From positions 1 through 64,000 of the forward strand of contig NZ_JANIKQ010000003.1 of NCBI RefSeq assembly GCF_024580525.1: 64,000 nt of DNA, read 5' to 3'. Positions 26,023 to 36,093 of the stretch are shown piece by piece; positions within the stretch are counted from its first letter, which is position 1; each line of letters begins with the position of its first letter. A model generated the notes under the pieces. It saw nothing but the letters and a program-made list of their open reading frames with translations. It did not search any database and was not told where the DNA came from. A program made the translations under genes and the position numbers. This DNA is from Neisseria dentiae (lineage in GTDB: Bacteria > Pseudomonadota > Gammaproteobacteria > Burkholderiales > Neisseriaceae).

Positions 26023-27273
26023 ATGTTTTCCAAAAGCGTAACCGTTGAAAAATACGATCCCGAACTGGCCGCGGCCATCGCCAAAGAAGTTGAGCGCCAG
26101 CAAGACCACATCGAACTGATTGCCTCTGAAAACTATGTAAGCTGCGCCGTTATGGAAGCCCAAGGCAGCCAGTTAACCAACAAATACGCCGAAGGCTACC
26201 CCGCCAAACGCTACTACGGCGGCTGCGAATACGTCGATATCGTCGAGCAGTTGGCCATTGACCGCGTGAAAAAACTGTTCGGCGCCGAATACGCCAACGT
26301 GCAGCCCCACTCAGGTTCGCAGGCCAACCAAGCCGTTTACGCTTCGGTTTTGAAACCCGGCGACACCATCTTGGGCATGAGCCTCGCACACGGCGGCCAC
26401 CTCACCCACGGCGCGAGCGTGAACATTTCCGGCAAACTCTATAACGCGGTTACTTACGGCCTCGACGAAAACGAAGTGCTGGACTACGCCGAAGTGGAAC
26501 GCCTGGCGCTGGAACACAAGCCCAAAATGATCGTGGCCGGTGCTTCAGCCTACGCGCTGGAAATCGATTGGGCGAAGTTCCGCGAAATTGCCGACAAAGT
26601 GGGCGCGTATCTTTTTGTCGATATGGCGCACTACGCCGGTTTGGTGGCCGGCGGCGAATACCCCAACCCCGTGCCGTTTGCCGACTTCGTAACCACCACC
26701 ACCCACAAAACCCTGCGCGGCCCGCGCGGCGGCGTGATTCTGTGCCGCGACAACACCCACGAAAAAGCCCTCAACTCTGCGATTTTCCCCAGCCTGCAAG
26801 GCGGCCCGCTGATGCATGTGATTGCTGCCAAAGCCGTGGCATTCAAAGAAGCGCTCGAGCCTGAATTCAAAGAATACGCCAAACAGGTGAAAATCAATGC
26901 CGCCGCCATGGCCGAAGAGCTGGTGAAACGCGGCCTGCGCATTATTTCCGGCCGAACCGAAAGCCACGTTTTCCTGGTTGACCTGCGCGCGAAAAACATC
27001 ACCGGCAAAGCCGCCGAAGAAGCTTTGGGCAAAGCGCACATCACCATCAACAAAAACGCGATTCCCAACGACCCTGAAAAACCGTTTGTGACTTCAGGCA
27101 TCCGCGTCGGCGCTTCCGCTATCACCACCCGCGGTTTCAGCGAAGCCGATTCGCGCGAACTGGCCAATCTGGTGGCCGATGTGCTGGAAAACCCGGAAGA
27201 CGAAGCCACCCTCACCCGTGTGGCCGCCGCCGCCAAAGCCTTGTGCGATAAAAACCCGGTTTACGGCGCTTAA
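26023..27273 (+). CDS. glyA: Serine hydroxymethyltransferase
   Basis: 416-residue PLP enzyme that interconverts serine and glycine with tetrahydrofolate. Motifs are [42 protein letters not shown] and the PLP lysine at residue 229 in [13 protein letters not shown]. The length is normal. It is preceded by GAGGATTCCGAATAATG and followed by a DUS terminator, so it is probably monocistronic. Confidence 0.97.
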   Translation: MFSKSVTVEKYDPELAAAIAKEVERQQDHIELIASENYVSCAVMEAQGSQLTNKYAEGYPAKRYYGGCEYVDIVEQLAIDRVKKLFGAEYANVQPHSGSQANQAVYASVLKPGDTILGMSLAHGGHLTHGASVNISGKLYNAVTYGLDENEVLDYAEVERLALEHKPKMIVAGASAYALEIDWAKFREIADKVGAYLFVDMAHYAGLVAGGEYPNPVPFADFVTTTTHKTLRGPRGGVILCRDNTHEKALNSAIFPSLQGGPLMHVIAAKAVAFKEALEPEFKEYAKQVKINAAAMAEELVKRGLRIISGRTESHVFLVDLRAKNITGKAAEEALGKAHITINKNAIPNDPEKPFVTSGIRVGASAITTRGFSEADSRELANLVADVLENPEDEATLTRVAAAAKALCDKNPVYGA

Positions 27274-27299
27274 CAGCCGATACGTCTGGCAACATTAAC

Positions 27300-27329
27300 A
27301 GGCCGTCTGAAAATATTTTCAGACGGCCT
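27300..27329. terminator. Bidirectional AG-DUS terminator after glyA
   Basis: AG-DUS 27300-27311 and complement 27318-27329 lie between convergent glyA and the MFS gene; TGTTTGTTTG follows. Confidence 0.7.
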
Positions 27330-27382
27330 GTTTGTTTGAGCGTTTTATCTTTTCACGCAAACCGGAATGCGTTGAGATTTAT

Positions 27383-28549
27383 TCAGCCCGCAAAATCACG
27401 GCGGTTCGCCAGAAAATACGCCAGCAGCAAAGCCGCCACCGCCAGCGCCGCGCCGGTGAAGCCGATATATTTCATACCGAACCAACCTTCCGCATAGTGG
27501 CCGAACAGCGCGCCGCCGCCGATGCCCACATTAAACAGCGCCGAATAAATCGAAGTGGCCACATCGGTGGCATCGGAAGCGAAATGCAAAACCCGCGACA
27601 CCATCGCCAAACCGAGTGCGGAAATACCCGTTCCCCATAAAAAACACAGCGCATACACCACAACCGGCGAACCGGAAAGCGGATACAGCAGCAACATCGC
27701 CGCCACCATCACCGCGCAGCAGCTTAAGAAAAACACCTTACTGTGTTTGGCAAACCATTTGCCGAACAAGAATGAGCCGATAAAACCCGCCACGCCGTAT
27801 AACACCAGCAACACCGTTACCTGCTCGGGCGCAAATCCGCCCACCTGCAACACAAACGGCTCGATATAACTGTATGCGGTGAAATGCGCGGTAATCATCA
27901 GCACGGTAAACGCATAAAGCTGCAACAAACCGCCGCGCCTGACCAGCAGCGGCAAACTGGCGAGCGAGCCGCTGTTCACGCTCGGCAGTTTGGGCAGGTT
28001 TTTCGCCAGCACGGCAGCGGTCAGCACCGCCACCGCACCGATCAGCAAAAAGCTCAACCGCCAGCCGTAGGCGTTGCCGATAACGCGCCCGAGCGGAATC
28101 CCCAGCACCATCGCCAACACCGTGCCCATGCTGAGAAAACTCAAAGCCTGATTGCCTTTGCCTTGCGGCGCAATCCGTACCGCCAAAGCCGCCGTTATCG
28201 ACCAAAAAACCGCATGGGTGAGCGCAATGCCGATGCGGCTGGCCAGCAACACCGGAAAATTCCAAGCGAAATACGACAACACATGGCCGGCGGCAAACAG
28301 CCCGAACAGCGCCAGCAGCAGCGTGCGCCGTTCCATATTGCGGGTGAGCAGCATCAGCGGCAGCGACAACAAAGCCACCACCCACGCATACACCGTAATC
28401 ATGATGCCCGCTTCGGTGGGCGAGATGGCGAAGCTGCCGCCGATATCGCTGAGCAAGGCAATCGGAATAAACTCGGTGGTATTGAAAATAAACGCGCCGA
28501 ACGCCAGCGCAAACACGCTGAGCCAGCGCGAAGTATCGTTTTGAGGCAT
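27383..28549 (-). CDS. MFS sugar/drug efflux transporter (SotB/YdhP type)
   Basis: 388 residues with twelve hydrophobic segments. The N-terminus FALAFGAFIFNTTEFIPIALLSDIGGSF carries the TEF signature of the DHA1 SotB/AraJ/YdhP subgroup. Loop 2-3 reads LLTRNMERRTLLLALFGLF, and motif C-like GTVLAMVLGIPLGRVIG follows. Likely an inner-membrane exporter of sugars, arabinose or small drugs. Start ATG 28549 (MPQNDTSRW) is preferred over an in-frame ATG at 28612. Confidence 0.85.
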   Translation of the reverse strand: MPQNDTSRWLSVFALAFGAFIFNTTEFIPIALLSDIGGSFAISPTEAGIMITVYAWVVALLSLPLMLLTRNMERRTLLLALFGLFAAGHVLSYFAWNFPVLLASRIGIALTHAVFWSITAALAVRIAPQGKGNQALSFLSMGTVLAMVLGIPLGRVIGNAYGWRLSFLLIGAVAVLTAAVLAKNLPKLPSVNSGSLASLPLLVRRGGLLQLYAFTVLMITAHFTAYSYIEPFVLQVGGFAPEQVTVLLVLYGVAGFIGSFLFGKWFAKHSKVFFLSCCAVMVAAMLLLYPLSGSPVVVYALCFLWGTGISALGLAMVSRVLHFASDATDVATSIYSALFNVGIGGGALFGHYAEGWFGMKYIGFTGAALAVAALLLAYFLANRRDFAG

Positions 28550-28661
28550 GAAACGTATTGCTTTCTGATAGGTATTTTTATATTTTTTATCGGTAAGAAA
28601 CGGCAAAAACAATCAGGCCGTCTGAAAACAGACGGCCTATGCTATTCATATGAACGGCTGT

Positions 28662-29078
28662 TTATTTCACCAGGTTTTTCAGCACCAGCGAGGCGATATC
28701 GTCCAAACCGAAACCATCGGCATCTTGAGCAGAGCCGTTGGGCGTGGCGCTGTCCACCAGATTGGGCAGATATTGCGCCAGCAAATCGCCGGCCTGTTGG
28801 CCGTCCATGCCGAACTTGGCTGCCACCTGCTCGATCATGCCGCTGCCCAGTGCAGACTGCAAATCGCTGCCCGACACGCTTTGGTTGCCGCCGGTGGAAA
28901 TCCAGCTTTCCAACGCGCCGCCCAAACCGCCCTGTTGCAGTTGGTTGATCAGGTTGCCCACGCCGCCGCTTTGCTGCACCAAGTCCAGCACCATTTGAAC
29001 GGCGGTGTTTTGTTGGCCGTTACCGGCGCCGCCGATGGCCGATGCGGCCGCATTGAGTAAAGAATCCATTAAAGCCAT
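28662..29078 (-). CDS. YidB-family (DUF937) protein
   Basis: 138 residues of mostly helical, Gly/Gln-rich sequence. The pattern MALMDSLLNAAASAIGG, QMVLDLVQQSGGVGNLINQLQQGGLGGALESWISTG and LAQYLPNLVDSATPNG is characteristic of YidB. Function unknown. An imperfect DUS hairpin (28615-28636) lies downstream. Confidence 0.8.
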   Translation of the reverse strand: MALMDSLLNAAASAIGGAGNGQQNTAVQMVLDLVQQSGGVGNLINQLQQGGLGGALESWISTGGNQSVSGSDLQSALGSGMIEQVAAKFGMDGQQAGDLLAQYLPNLVDSATPNGSAQDADGFGLDDIASLVLKNLVK

Positions 29079-29227
29079 GAGTGTGTTCTTTCGTTATACA
29101 GAATCAGGTGGCGTATTCTAGCAAATTTCAACACACGGGCAGATGTTTTTTGCCGCAGGCATGTGTAGGTGTCGGTAGTCTGCATCGCTGCAGCCGCTTC
29201 CTGCTGTTGCAGGCGGCAAAACAACTA

Positions 29228-29257
29228 AGGCCGTCTGAAACGGTTTTCAGACGGCCT
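29228..29257. terminator. AG-DUS terminator downstream of ruvX
   Basis: AG-DUS 29228-29239 and complement 29246-29257 lie 19 bp beyond the ruvX stop on the - strand. Confidence 0.6.
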
Positions 29258-29275
29258 TATCCGGTTTTGATGCGG

Positions 29276-29731
29276 TTAATCTTCCCTACCGTTGAAAAAC
29301 TCCGCCGCACCGCCCTCGAAAAAACCCTGCAAAATCGCCTGCGCGGCCACTTGGTCGAGCACGGCTTTCTGTTTTCTGCCGAACACCTGCGCTTCGGCCA
29401 GCAGGCTTTCGGCATACAGCGACGACATCCGCTCGTCCACCCAATACACAGGCAGGTTGAAACGCCCGTGCAGGCGGCGGCCGAACTTGCGGCTCAGGCG
29501 GGTCAGCTCGTGCTCGCTGCCGTCGGCATGAACGGGCAGCCCGACCACAAACTGCCGGGGCTGCCATTCGCGTACCAGTTTGGCGATGGCGTCAAACTTG
29601 GCATCATTACCCTCACCCGTTACCGTGGCAATCGGATGCGCCGTGCCCACTTCGGCATCGCCTTCGGCCACGCCGATACGCGCCTCGCCGAAATCAAATG
29701 CCAGCGTGGTGCCGCGCGGTGCGTCAAGCAT
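29276..29731 (-). CDS. ruvX: RuvX/YqgF family Holliday-junction resolvase-like nuclease
   Basis: 151-residue RNase H-like protein implicated in 5' maturation of pre-16S rRNA. The active-site motif is [16 protein letters not shown] (first Asp), followed by [31 protein letters not shown] (Glu) and [15 protein letters not shown] (last Asp). It starts inside the end of yqgE (8-nt overlap), the common yqgE-yqgF arrangement. Confidence 0.92.
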   Translation of the reverse strand: MLDAPRGTTLAFDFGEARIGVAEGDAEVGTAHPIATVTGEGNDAKFDAIAKLVREWQPRQFVVGLPVHADGSEHELTRLSRKFGRRLHGRFNLPVYWVDERMSSLYAESLLAEAQVFGRKQKAVLDQVAAQAILQGFFEGGAAEFFNGRED

Positions 29732-30272
29732 GGCCGGCTCCGCTCATCATCATGCCGGGGCTGACGCCGATTTTGGCAAACGCCGCTTCATAACGGTCGC
29801 CATACGGCAAATCAAACAGAATATGCGTGTCGGCAGGCACGGTCAGCCATGCGTTTTCCGAAAGCTCGCGCTCGAGCTGGCCGGCTTCCCAGCTCGAATA
29901 ACCGATGCTGACCACGGCTTTTTCAACCGCGCCCGGCTGGGCGAGGTTTTCGATGATGTCGCGCGAAGTGGTCAGCGCCACCTGGTCGTTCACAGTCAAA
30001 CTGTTCTGCCAGTTGCCCACCGGCGTGTGCACCACATAACCGCGGTCTATCTGAACGGGGCCGCCCATCATCACCCATTCGTTTTGAAAACGCTCGGGGA
30101 TGGCGCTGTCGGCGGCGGCAAAGATCAAATCCATGGTAACGGGCGAAGGCTTGTTGATCACAATGCCCATCGCGCCCTCTTCGCCGTGCTGGCACAAATA
30201 AACCACACTGCCCTCGAAAAACGGATCGTCCATCGAAGGCATGGCCACCAAGAAATGGTCTGCTAAATTCAT
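29724..30272 (-). CDS. yqgE: YqgE/AlgH family (UPF0301) protein
   Basis: 182 residues. Family motifs include [37 protein letters not shown] and the central [15 protein letters not shown], plus [24 protein letters not shown]. The molecular role is not established; AlgH influences alginate genes in Pseudomonas. It is the upstream partner of ruvX. Confidence 0.93.
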   Translation of the reverse strand: MNLADHFLVAMPSMDDPFFEGSVVYLCQHGEEGAMGIVINKPSPVTMDLIFAAADSAIPERFQNEWVMMGGPVQIDRGYVVHTPVGNWQNSLTVNDQVALTTSRDIIENLAQPGAVEKAVVSIGYSSWEAGQLERELSENAWLTVPADTHILFDLPYGDRYEAAFAKIGVSPGMMMSGAGHA

Positions 30273-30604
30273 GATTGCAAGCTCGTTTGAGTAATGGTTC
30301 GAATGCAGCCGAACATGGGGATAGGCATGGTTTTTTACAAGGCGGCGCCGTAAAAAACCAAACCGCGCCGCACTTTTTTCAGACGGCCTTGATTTTCATT
30401 TTACATTAACAAAAATAAACATTAACCATGCCGTCTGAAACTTATACAATATCCACCTGTCTCAATATACTGGCAAACTGTGGCTTTATTTCCATACCGG
30501 CCGCATACCATGCATTTATTACAATCTTTACTTTAACAAAGATTAAAATAACGATATATTACATTTATCGTTTTTTAACCTGCTTCTGCCCGAAAGGATA
30601 CCCT
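30273..30604. promoter_or_regulatory. Divergent promoter region between yqgE and nadE
   Basis: 332 bp without a gene. It holds an AG-DUS in reverse (30380-30391 region), an ATGCCGTCTGAA uptake sequence (30428-30439) and an AT-rich stretch 30515-30580 with TATATT that probably drives nadE. An AAAGGATA ribosome-binding site lies just before ATG 30605. Confidence 0.45.
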
Positions 30605-31402
30605 ATGCAAACCCAAGCCGTAATCGACCATATTGTCGGCTGGCTCAAAGATTACGCCGCCACCGCCCGCGCCAAAGGCTTCGTTGTCGGCGTGTCGGGC
30701 GGTGTGGATTCCGCCGTGGTATCCGTTTTGGCCGCCCGCACCGGCCTGCCCACCCTGCTGCTCGAAATGCCCATCCGCCAAAAGGCCGACCAAGCCGGTC
30801 GTGCGCAGGCGCATATCGAAGATTTGAAAAAACGCTTTCCCGACAACGTGCAGGGCATGAGCATCGACCTCACCCCCACTTTCGACACCTTCGCCGCCAC
30901 GGTTGATGTTAACGAAACCGACTACCCCGCCAAACAGCTCGCCCTGGCCAACGCCCGCTCGCGCCTGCGCATGGTAACGCTCTACTACTACGGCCAAATC
31001 AACGGCCTGCTCGTTACCGGTACCGGCAACAAAGTAGAAGATTTCGGCGTAGGCTTTTTCACCAAATATGGCGACGGCGGCGTGGACATCAGCCCGATAG
31101 CCGGTTTGCTGAAAACCCAGGTTTACCAACTGGCCGCCGCGCTCAACGTGCTGGAGTCCATCCAAGTCGCCCCGCCCACCGACGGCCTGTGGGACACCGA
31201 CCGCACCGACGAACAGCAGATGGGCGCCACCTATCCCGAGCTGGAATGGGCAATGGAAGTGTACGGCTGGAACACCCCCGAAGATTTCACCGGCCGCCAA
31301 CGCGAAGTGCTCGAAATCTACACCCGCCTGCATCAGGCCATGCAGCATAAAATCAACCCGATTCCCGTATGCGAAATTCCTGCCCCGCTGTTGGCACCGT
31401 AA
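30605..31402 (+). CDS. nadE: NH3-dependent NAD synthetase
   Basis: 265-residue ammonia-using NAD+ synthetase without a glutaminase domain. The ATP-pyrophosphatase P-loop is SGGVDS (residues 31-36). Other motifs are ANARSRLRMVTLYYYGQ, VTGTGNKVEDFGVGFFTKYGDGGVDISPIAGLLKTQV. It amidates deamido-NAD with ammonia, which is relevant beside a urease source of ammonia. ATG 30605 is chosen by the ribosome-binding site and homologous N-terminus. Confidence 0.95.
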   Translation: MQTQAVIDHIVGWLKDYAATARAKGFVVGVSGGVDSAVVSVLAARTGLPTLLLEMPIRQKADQAGRAQAHIEDLKKRFPDNVQGMSIDLTPTFDTFAATVDVNETDYPAKQLALANARSRLRMVTLYYYGQINGLLVTGTGNKVEDFGVGFFTKYGDGGVDISPIAGLLKTQVYQLAAALNVLESIQVAPPTDGLWDTDRTDEQQMGATYPELEWAMEVYGWNTPEDFTGRQREVLEIYTRLHQAMQHKINPIPVCEIPAPLLAP

Positions 31403-31426
31403 ACGGCGGAAATATATTAACAGGCC

Positions 31427-31587
31427 GAGACCTTTGCAAAACCCCCAGATGTGGATGCAGTTCAAGGCGTAGCAGCGCAGCGAGTGCAGACATATCAAAC
31501 AGATAGGCAAGCGAGCGAGCAGTACCCTAAAGGGCATAAACGCGCAACGCAGAAATACGCCGCAGATGGAGGTTTTGCAAAGGTCTC
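31427..31587. mobile_element. MITE-like element with GAGACCTTTGCAAAA termini, copy 2
   Basis: 161 bp with termini GAGACCTTTGCAAAACCCCC and GGTTTTGCAAAGGTCTC. In reverse orientation it matches the 11626-11770 element through most of its length, but carries an extra ~16-bp piece around TACCCTAAAGGGCATAA. No coding capacity. Confidence 0.7.
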
Positions 31588-31589
31588 GA

Positions 31590-31616
31590 GCCGTCTGAAA
31601 CACTTTCAGACGGCCT
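31590..31616. terminator. DUS hairpin after the MITE
   Basis: GCCGTCTGAA (31590-31599) and its complement (31605-31614) lie between nadE and yaaA and could terminate nadE. Confidence 0.5.
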
Positions 31617-31728
31617 GTTCCCATTCAAACAATCGCAGCCATAAAATATCGCAACACCGCCGAACTTGCCAAACCGCAACGCCGCCACTAAAGTTAAGGC
31701 CGTCTGAAAACCACCGAAGCCCACCGAT

Positions 31729-32508
31729 ATGCTATTCGTTCTCTCACCCGCCAAAAACCTCAACGAAAAAGACCCCGCGCCGGTTGCCGAACACACCCAG
31801 CCCGCGCTGCTCGCCGAAGCCGAAAAACTGATGGCCGAAGTACGCCTGCTCGCACCGCAGCAAATCGCCGAACTGATGCACGTTTCCGACAAAATCGCCC
31901 TGCTCAACGCCGAACGCAACGCCGCCTGGCACACGCCTTTCACTCCCCAAAACGCCAAACAAGCCGTGTATATGTTCAACGGCGACGTGTATGAAGGCTT
32001 AGACGCACCCTCGCTCGGCAGCCAATCCGTAACCTACCTGCAAAACCATGTGCGCCTGCTTTCCGGCCTCTACGGCCTGCTGCGCCCGCTCGACCTGATG
32101 CAGCCCTACCGTTTGGAAATGGGCACGCCGTTTGCCAACGCACGCGGCAAAAACCTCTATGAATTCTGGGGCGGCCGCATCACCGACCTGCTCAATCAAA
32201 CGCTGGCGGAAAGCGGCAACAACACGCTGGTCAACCTGGCCTCGCAGGAATACTTCAAAGCCGTCGATACCGCCAAACTCAATGCCCGCCTGATTACGCC
32301 CGTGTTTAAAGACGAAAAAAACGGCCAATATAAAATCATCAGCTTCTACGCCAAACGCGCCCGCGGCCTGATGGTGCGCTACGCCGCCGAACACGGCATC
32401 ACCGAGCCGGAAGCCTTGAAAAATTTCGACTACGAAGGCTACGCATTCAACGCCGCCTCATCCGGCGAAAACGAATGGGTGTTTTTAAGAAAGGAACAAT
32501 CCAAATAA
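31729..32508 (+). CDS. yaaA: Peroxide stress protein YaaA (UPF0246)
   Basis: 259 residues. Family motifs are [13 protein letters not shown] at the N-terminus, [50 protein letters not shown] and [23 protein letters not shown]. In E. coli YaaA limits intracellular iron and DNA damage under peroxide stress. An uptake sequence lies ~30 bp upstream. Confidence 0.93.
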   Translation: MLFVLSPAKNLNEKDPAPVAEHTQPALLAEAEKLMAEVRLLAPQQIAELMHVSDKIALLNAERNAAWHTPFTPQNAKQAVYMFNGDVYEGLDAPSLGSQSVTYLQNHVRLLSGLYGLLRPLDLMQPYRLEMGTPFANARGKNLYEFWGGRITDLLNQTLAESGNNTLVNLASQEYFKAVDTAKLNARLITPVFKDEKNGQYKIISFYAKRARGLMVRYAAEHGITEPEALKNFDYEGYAFNAASSGENEWVFLRKEQSK

Positions 32509-32589
32509 AAACAAAAAACTAATCCCCTACCACCGCAAAATGCTTGGCAGGCACATTATTTTGCGCTAATATTTCCGCTTTCAAGAAAC

Positions 32590-32679
<90 letters not shown>

Positions 32680-32702
32680 ATCTTGAAATCCACTAGAAAA
32701 CC

Positions 32703-32792
<90 letters not shown>

Positions 32793-32804
32793 AATTAAAA
32801 AAAT

Positions 32805-32835
32805 AACCCGCCGAAACCCGGCGGGTTGTTTTTAT
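32805..32835 (+). terminator. Rho-independent terminator after the tRNA-Ser pair
   Basis: AACCCGCCG and CGGCGGGTT form a 9-bp GC-rich stem with loop AAACC, followed by TGTTTTTATTTTT. This is a classic intrinsic terminator without uptake sequence. Confidence 0.9.
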
Positions 32836-32848
32836 TTTTCAAGCAAAC

Positions 32849-32954
32849 TATAGTGAATTCAATTAATTTTCAGTACAAGGCAGCAAGCCGAAGGCAGTAC
32901 AAATAGTACGACAAGGCGTAGCAACGCCGTAATGGAGCAAGTGGATTCGCTATA
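32849..32954. repeat. Correia-like short element
   Basis: 106 bp from TATAGTGAATTCA to GGATTCGCTATA, with interior CAGTACAAATAGTACG and ACAAGGCGTAGCAACGCC blocks shared with Correia elements. It is shorter and more divergent than the 157-bp copy at 13798. The rest of 32508-33115 holds only the tRNAs, this element and a single TACTCGGGTCAAGCCCGAGTA repeat at 33033-33060. Confidence 0.6.
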
Positions 32955-33115
32955 CACATGTTATACATGGACTTGCCCCGTATATCTCACTTTCTTAAAA
33001 AATTTCTAAAAACCAATCTGAAAACCAACAAAGATACTCGGGTCAAGCCCGAGTATGACGAAACGGTTACCAACAAGTAAGCAATTTAACTATAAAGGTT
33101 TTCAAACTTTCAGAC

Positions 33116-33583
33116 TTATTGATACGTTACGCCGTTATGCTTCAGCCAGCCGTCGGCATGGCGGCCTTGCGGGTCGTGGTGCGTCCAATGAATCACACCG
33201 CCCTGCTGCGACCATTCGTATTCACCGTAAAACTCCACCGTATCGCCTTTTTTCAACCCTTTGATTTTCTGGGCCAAGTCAATATTATGCGCCACCAACA
33301 GGGTTTGCCCGCCGGCCAGTTTGAGAATAAAGCGCTGGTGCCGCGAGCCTTTGTTATCGTCCGGCAGGGTTTTCACCACCACGCCGCTGCCTTCCACTTG
33401 GATATTGCTCTGCTTCTGCTCATAGGCCGTCTGAAGGATTTGCACGGCCGACTGCCGCTGCACCTCCGTCTGCACCGCCTGCGGTATCGGCTGCTGCATC
33501 GGTTCCTGCGGCTGCTTTTGCCAATATTGGTAGCCGAACCATAAGGCGGCGGCCACCGCCGCCCAAATCAGGTTTTTTTTCAT
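33116..33583 (-). CDS. DUF3465 domain protein
   Basis: 155 residues. An N-terminal signal anchor (MKKNLIWAAVAAALWFGYQYW) is followed by a Gln/Pro-rich spacer. The OB-like DUF3465 domain spans residues ~62-155 (VEGSGVVVKTLPDDNKGSRHQRFILKLAGGQTLLVAHNIDLAQKI ... WTHHDPQGRHADGWLKHNG). The domain is predicted periplasmic and its function is unknown; conserved His residues (HWTHHD) suggest binding or catalysis. Confidence 0.8.
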   Translation of the reverse strand: MKKNLIWAAVAAALWFGYQYWQKQPQEPMQQPIPQAVQTEVQRQSAVQILQTAYEQKQSNIQVEGSGVVVKTLPDDNKGSRHQRFILKLAGGQTLLVAHNIDLAQKIKGLKKGDTVEFYGEYEWSQQGGVIHWTHHDPQGRHADGWLKHNGVTYQ

Positions 33584-33765
33584 CTTAAATTTTTCTATTG
33601 ATTCAACATTTGTTCGGTTTGTTTTTCAGACGGCCTCAATAACAAATCGGCAAAGGCCGTCTGAAAGCCCGGAGCCTTTGCAAAACCGCCTGCGCAAAAT
33701 ATATTTTCCTGCGGCGGCTTCACCTAAGCCCGGTAGTTTTCAGACGGCCCGGCCGATACGGCATA

Positions 33766-34575
33766 TCAGCGTTTGTATTTCAGACTGTATTTGATTTCCG
33801 ACATGGCGGCTTTCAGATTGTAGTCGAGTATTTCCTCCACCACGGCGGGCGTTTGCTCGTTCAGAATCTGTTGGAGCTGGTAGGTGAGCGCGGCAGTTTG
33901 TTTCTGCACCGCCACGCGCACCATGCCGGCCACCGCATCGGTAAGGTGCGGGCGCAGCCGGTGGGTCAGGCGTTCCAGCAGCTCTTGTTCCGACAAACAC
34001 ATCACCGGTCTGCGCGGATCAACCTGCGGGTTGATTACCTTCACCGTAACCGGCAGCCATTCTTCGGCCTGCACGGCTTCTTCAAACACGTTGCCGTCTG
34101 CTTCCTGCGCCGCTTCGCGCTCCTGCCGCTGTGCGGAAGGGTCGGTAAACGAAACGCTTTGCCGCTTAGGGTTCAGCCATACCGTGCGCGTGCTTTCCAA
34201 TTTGCTGTCGTCCATCCGTGCCGACTGCAAAGCCGTTTGCGCGGCCAGCCAGTCTTCCTGCAACAACACGGTGGTGTCGGTTTCGGCGGTAATGGTGTCG
34301 GCCAACGGATCGTTGTGTTCCTGCTGCCACTGCTGCAAATATTCGCGCAGCATCCGTTCGGCAGCCTTGGCATTCAGCTGTGCCTCTTCCGGCGTGGGTT
34401 TGGCACGCTGCGGCGCTGCTTGGGGAACGGGGGCCGGACGTTGCGCTTGTGGCCTTACCGCTTTGCTGCGCCCCGAATGGCGCTGCTCGCGCAATTTTTC
34501 CAAACCTTTTTCCCAGTCGAATTCTTCTTGTCCGTTATCGTTGCCGGAAGCTCCCGGCATGTTGCGGTTAGTCAT
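33766..34575 (-). CDS. Conserved neisserial hypothetical protein
   Basis: 269 residues from ATG 34575, which has AAGGATAAA upstream. The N-terminal third is low-complexity and rich in Gln, Arg, Pro and Ala. The C-terminal ~90 residues are helical (LSEQELLERLTHRLRPHLTDAVAGMVRVAVQKQTAALTYQLQQIL). No signal peptide or membrane helix. I do not recognise a function. It is divergent from the small gene at 34710. Confidence 0.65.
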   Translation of the reverse strand: MTNRNMPGASGNDNGQEEFDWEKGLEKLREQRHSGRSKAVRPQAQRPAPVPQAAPQRAKPTPEEAQLNAKAAERMLREYLQQWQQEHNDPLADTITAETDTTVLLQEDWLAAQTALQSARMDDSKLESTRTVWLNPKRQSVSFTDPSAQRQEREAAQEADGNVFEEAVQAEEWLPVTVKVINPQVDPRRPVMCLSEQELLERLTHRLRPHLTDAVAGMVRVAVQKQTAALTYQLQQILNEQTPAVVEEILDYNLKAAMSEIKYSLKYKR

Positions 34576-34709
34576 GTGTTTATCCTTATTGTCTGCGGCC
34601 TGTTGCCGCCGCTTTATATCGTGAACCGGTTCAGTTTCCGTGCCGCCAAAGTTTAAATCTGAGTTTGCGCTATAATGCTGCATTCTAACAGATTCCCGAA
34701 AGAAAAATC

Positions 34710-34961
34710 ATGAACAGCATAGAACAGCGCTTGGAATACCTCGAAGAAGCCTGCGACGTTTTGCGCATGCAAAATCATGTGCTGGCCACCGCTTTTAAAG
34801 GCATGGTGCGCGCCCTGCCCGCCGATATCGCGCAAGACGTGATCGAGTCGGTGCAGCTTGCCTTTGAAGATGCCTTGGCCGAACTTAATTATGAAGACAG
34901 CCCGCACACGGATTTGTTTCACGACGTTACTTATGCCTTTTTCCGCGAAAAAGAGCGCTAA
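34710..34961 (+). CDS. Small coiled-coil-like protein, hypothetical
   Basis: 83 residues, soluble and acidic (MNSIEQRLEYLEEACDVLRMQNHVLATAFKGMVRALPADIAQDVI). The first ~25 residues look like a short coiled coil. AAAGAAAAATC precedes the ATG. No family recognised; the coding character resembles its neighbours. Confidence 0.6.
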   Translation: MNSIEQRLEYLEEACDVLRMQNHVLATAFKGMVRALPADIAQDVIESVQLAFEDALAELNYEDSPHTDLFHDVTYAFFREKER

Positions 34962-35081
34962 TAATCTGCAACTTTATGATTTTCACACATAAATAACAGC
35001 CCAGCCCAAGCCGTGTTAAAGATGTGTATTTTTGTTAGCTTATGCTAAAATAACCGCTTTAATTTGCCAGGAACACTCAAA

Positions 35082-35867
35082 ATGAACATGAAAAAATGGA
35101 TTGCCGCCGCCATCGCCTGCTCCGCACTGGCCTTAGGCGCCTGCGGCGGCCAAAGCGGCGGTTCCGCCTCAACAGGTGCCGGTACCGACAAAGTGTACCG
35201 CGTTGCCACCAATGCCGAATTTGCTCCGTTTGAATCGATGAACGCCAGCAATCAAATCGAAGGCTTCGATATCGACCTGCTCAATGCCATGTCTAAAGCC
35301 GGCAACTTCAAGGTGGAATACAAACACCAGCCGTGGGACAGCATTTTCCCCGCGTTAACCAACGGCGACGTCGATATCCTGCTCTCGGCCATCACCATCA
35401 CCGACGAGCGCAAACAAACCATGGACTTCACCAACCCCTACTTTGAAATCACGCAAGTGATTCTGGTGCAGAAGGGTAAAAACATCAATTCGGTCGAAGA
35501 CCTGAAAAAAGCACAGAAAGTGGGTGTGGTAACCGGCCAAACCGGTGATTTTGCCGCTTCTAAAATCTTGGGCAGCAACAGCCCCAAAATCGCCCGTTTC
35601 GAAAGCCTGCCGCTGGTGATTAAAGAGCTGGAAAACGGTGGCCTCGACGCGGTGATTTCCGACAGCGCCGTTGTGGGTAATTATGTGAAAAACAACGGCG
35701 ACAAAGGCTTCAGCATGGTTGCCGTGCCCGATTTCGAAGTGGAAAACTACGGCATGGCGGTGCGCAAAGGCGACACGGCTACGCTGAACATGCTGAATGA
35801 CGCTCTGGCCAAAGTTCGCGAAAACGGCGAATATGAAAAAATCCAAAGCAAATATTTCGCCAAATAA
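35082..35867 (+). CDS. Amino-acid ABC transporter substrate-binding lipoprotein
   Basis: 261 residues, solute-binding protein family 3. The lipoprotein signal is MNMKKWIAAAIACSALALGAC. The SBP-3 signature appears as FAPFESMNASNQIEGFDIDLLNAMSKAG, followed by ITITDERKQTMDFTNPY and VGVVTGQTGDFAA. It would bind polar amino acids at the membrane surface. ATG 35082 follows AGGAACACTC. No permease or ATPase is adjacent, so partners are encoded elsewhere. Confidence 0.9.
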   Translation: MNMKKWIAAAIACSALALGACGGQSGGSASTGAGTDKVYRVATNAEFAPFESMNASNQIEGFDIDLLNAMSKAGNFKVEYKHQPWDSIFPALTNGDVDILLSAITITDERKQTMDFTNPYFEITQVILVQKGKNINSVEDLKKAQKVGVVTGQTGDFAASKILGSNSPKIARFESLPLVIKELENGGLDAVISDSAVVGNYVKNNGDKGFSMVAVPDFEVENYGMAVRKGDTATLNMLNDALAKVRENGEYEKIQSKYFAK

Positions 35868-35887
35868 GGCAGTTCGCTTCGAACAAA

Positions 35888-35922
35888 ACAAAAGCCCCTT
35901 GTTGTCAGGGGCTTTTGTTTTG
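35888..35922 (+). terminator. Rho-independent terminator
   Basis: AAAAGCCCCT / AGGGGCTTTT stem (35890-35899 and 35907-35916) with a T-rich tail TGTTTT, 20 bp after the binding-protein gene. Confidence 0.88.
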
Positions 35923-36010
35923 GCCTGAACAAGCAAACCGGAAGCTTGGCAGAATTCACTTATGCCGGGGCTTTTGCAAATATAGTTAATCAACCTGAGA
36001 AAAGCACATA

Positions 36011-36041
36011 CGCCATATTCGGACTTGACCCGAGTATGGCG
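36011..36041. repeat. Degenerate TATTCGGACTTGACCCGAGTA repeat
   Basis: A single, slightly degenerate copy of the palindromic repeat seen at 11537 and elsewhere, flanked by CGCCAT and ATGGCG. Confidence 0.55.
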
Positions 36042-36093
36042 AAACGGTTACTAAGCAAATGGTTTAACTATAATGGTTTAACTATATATCCGA

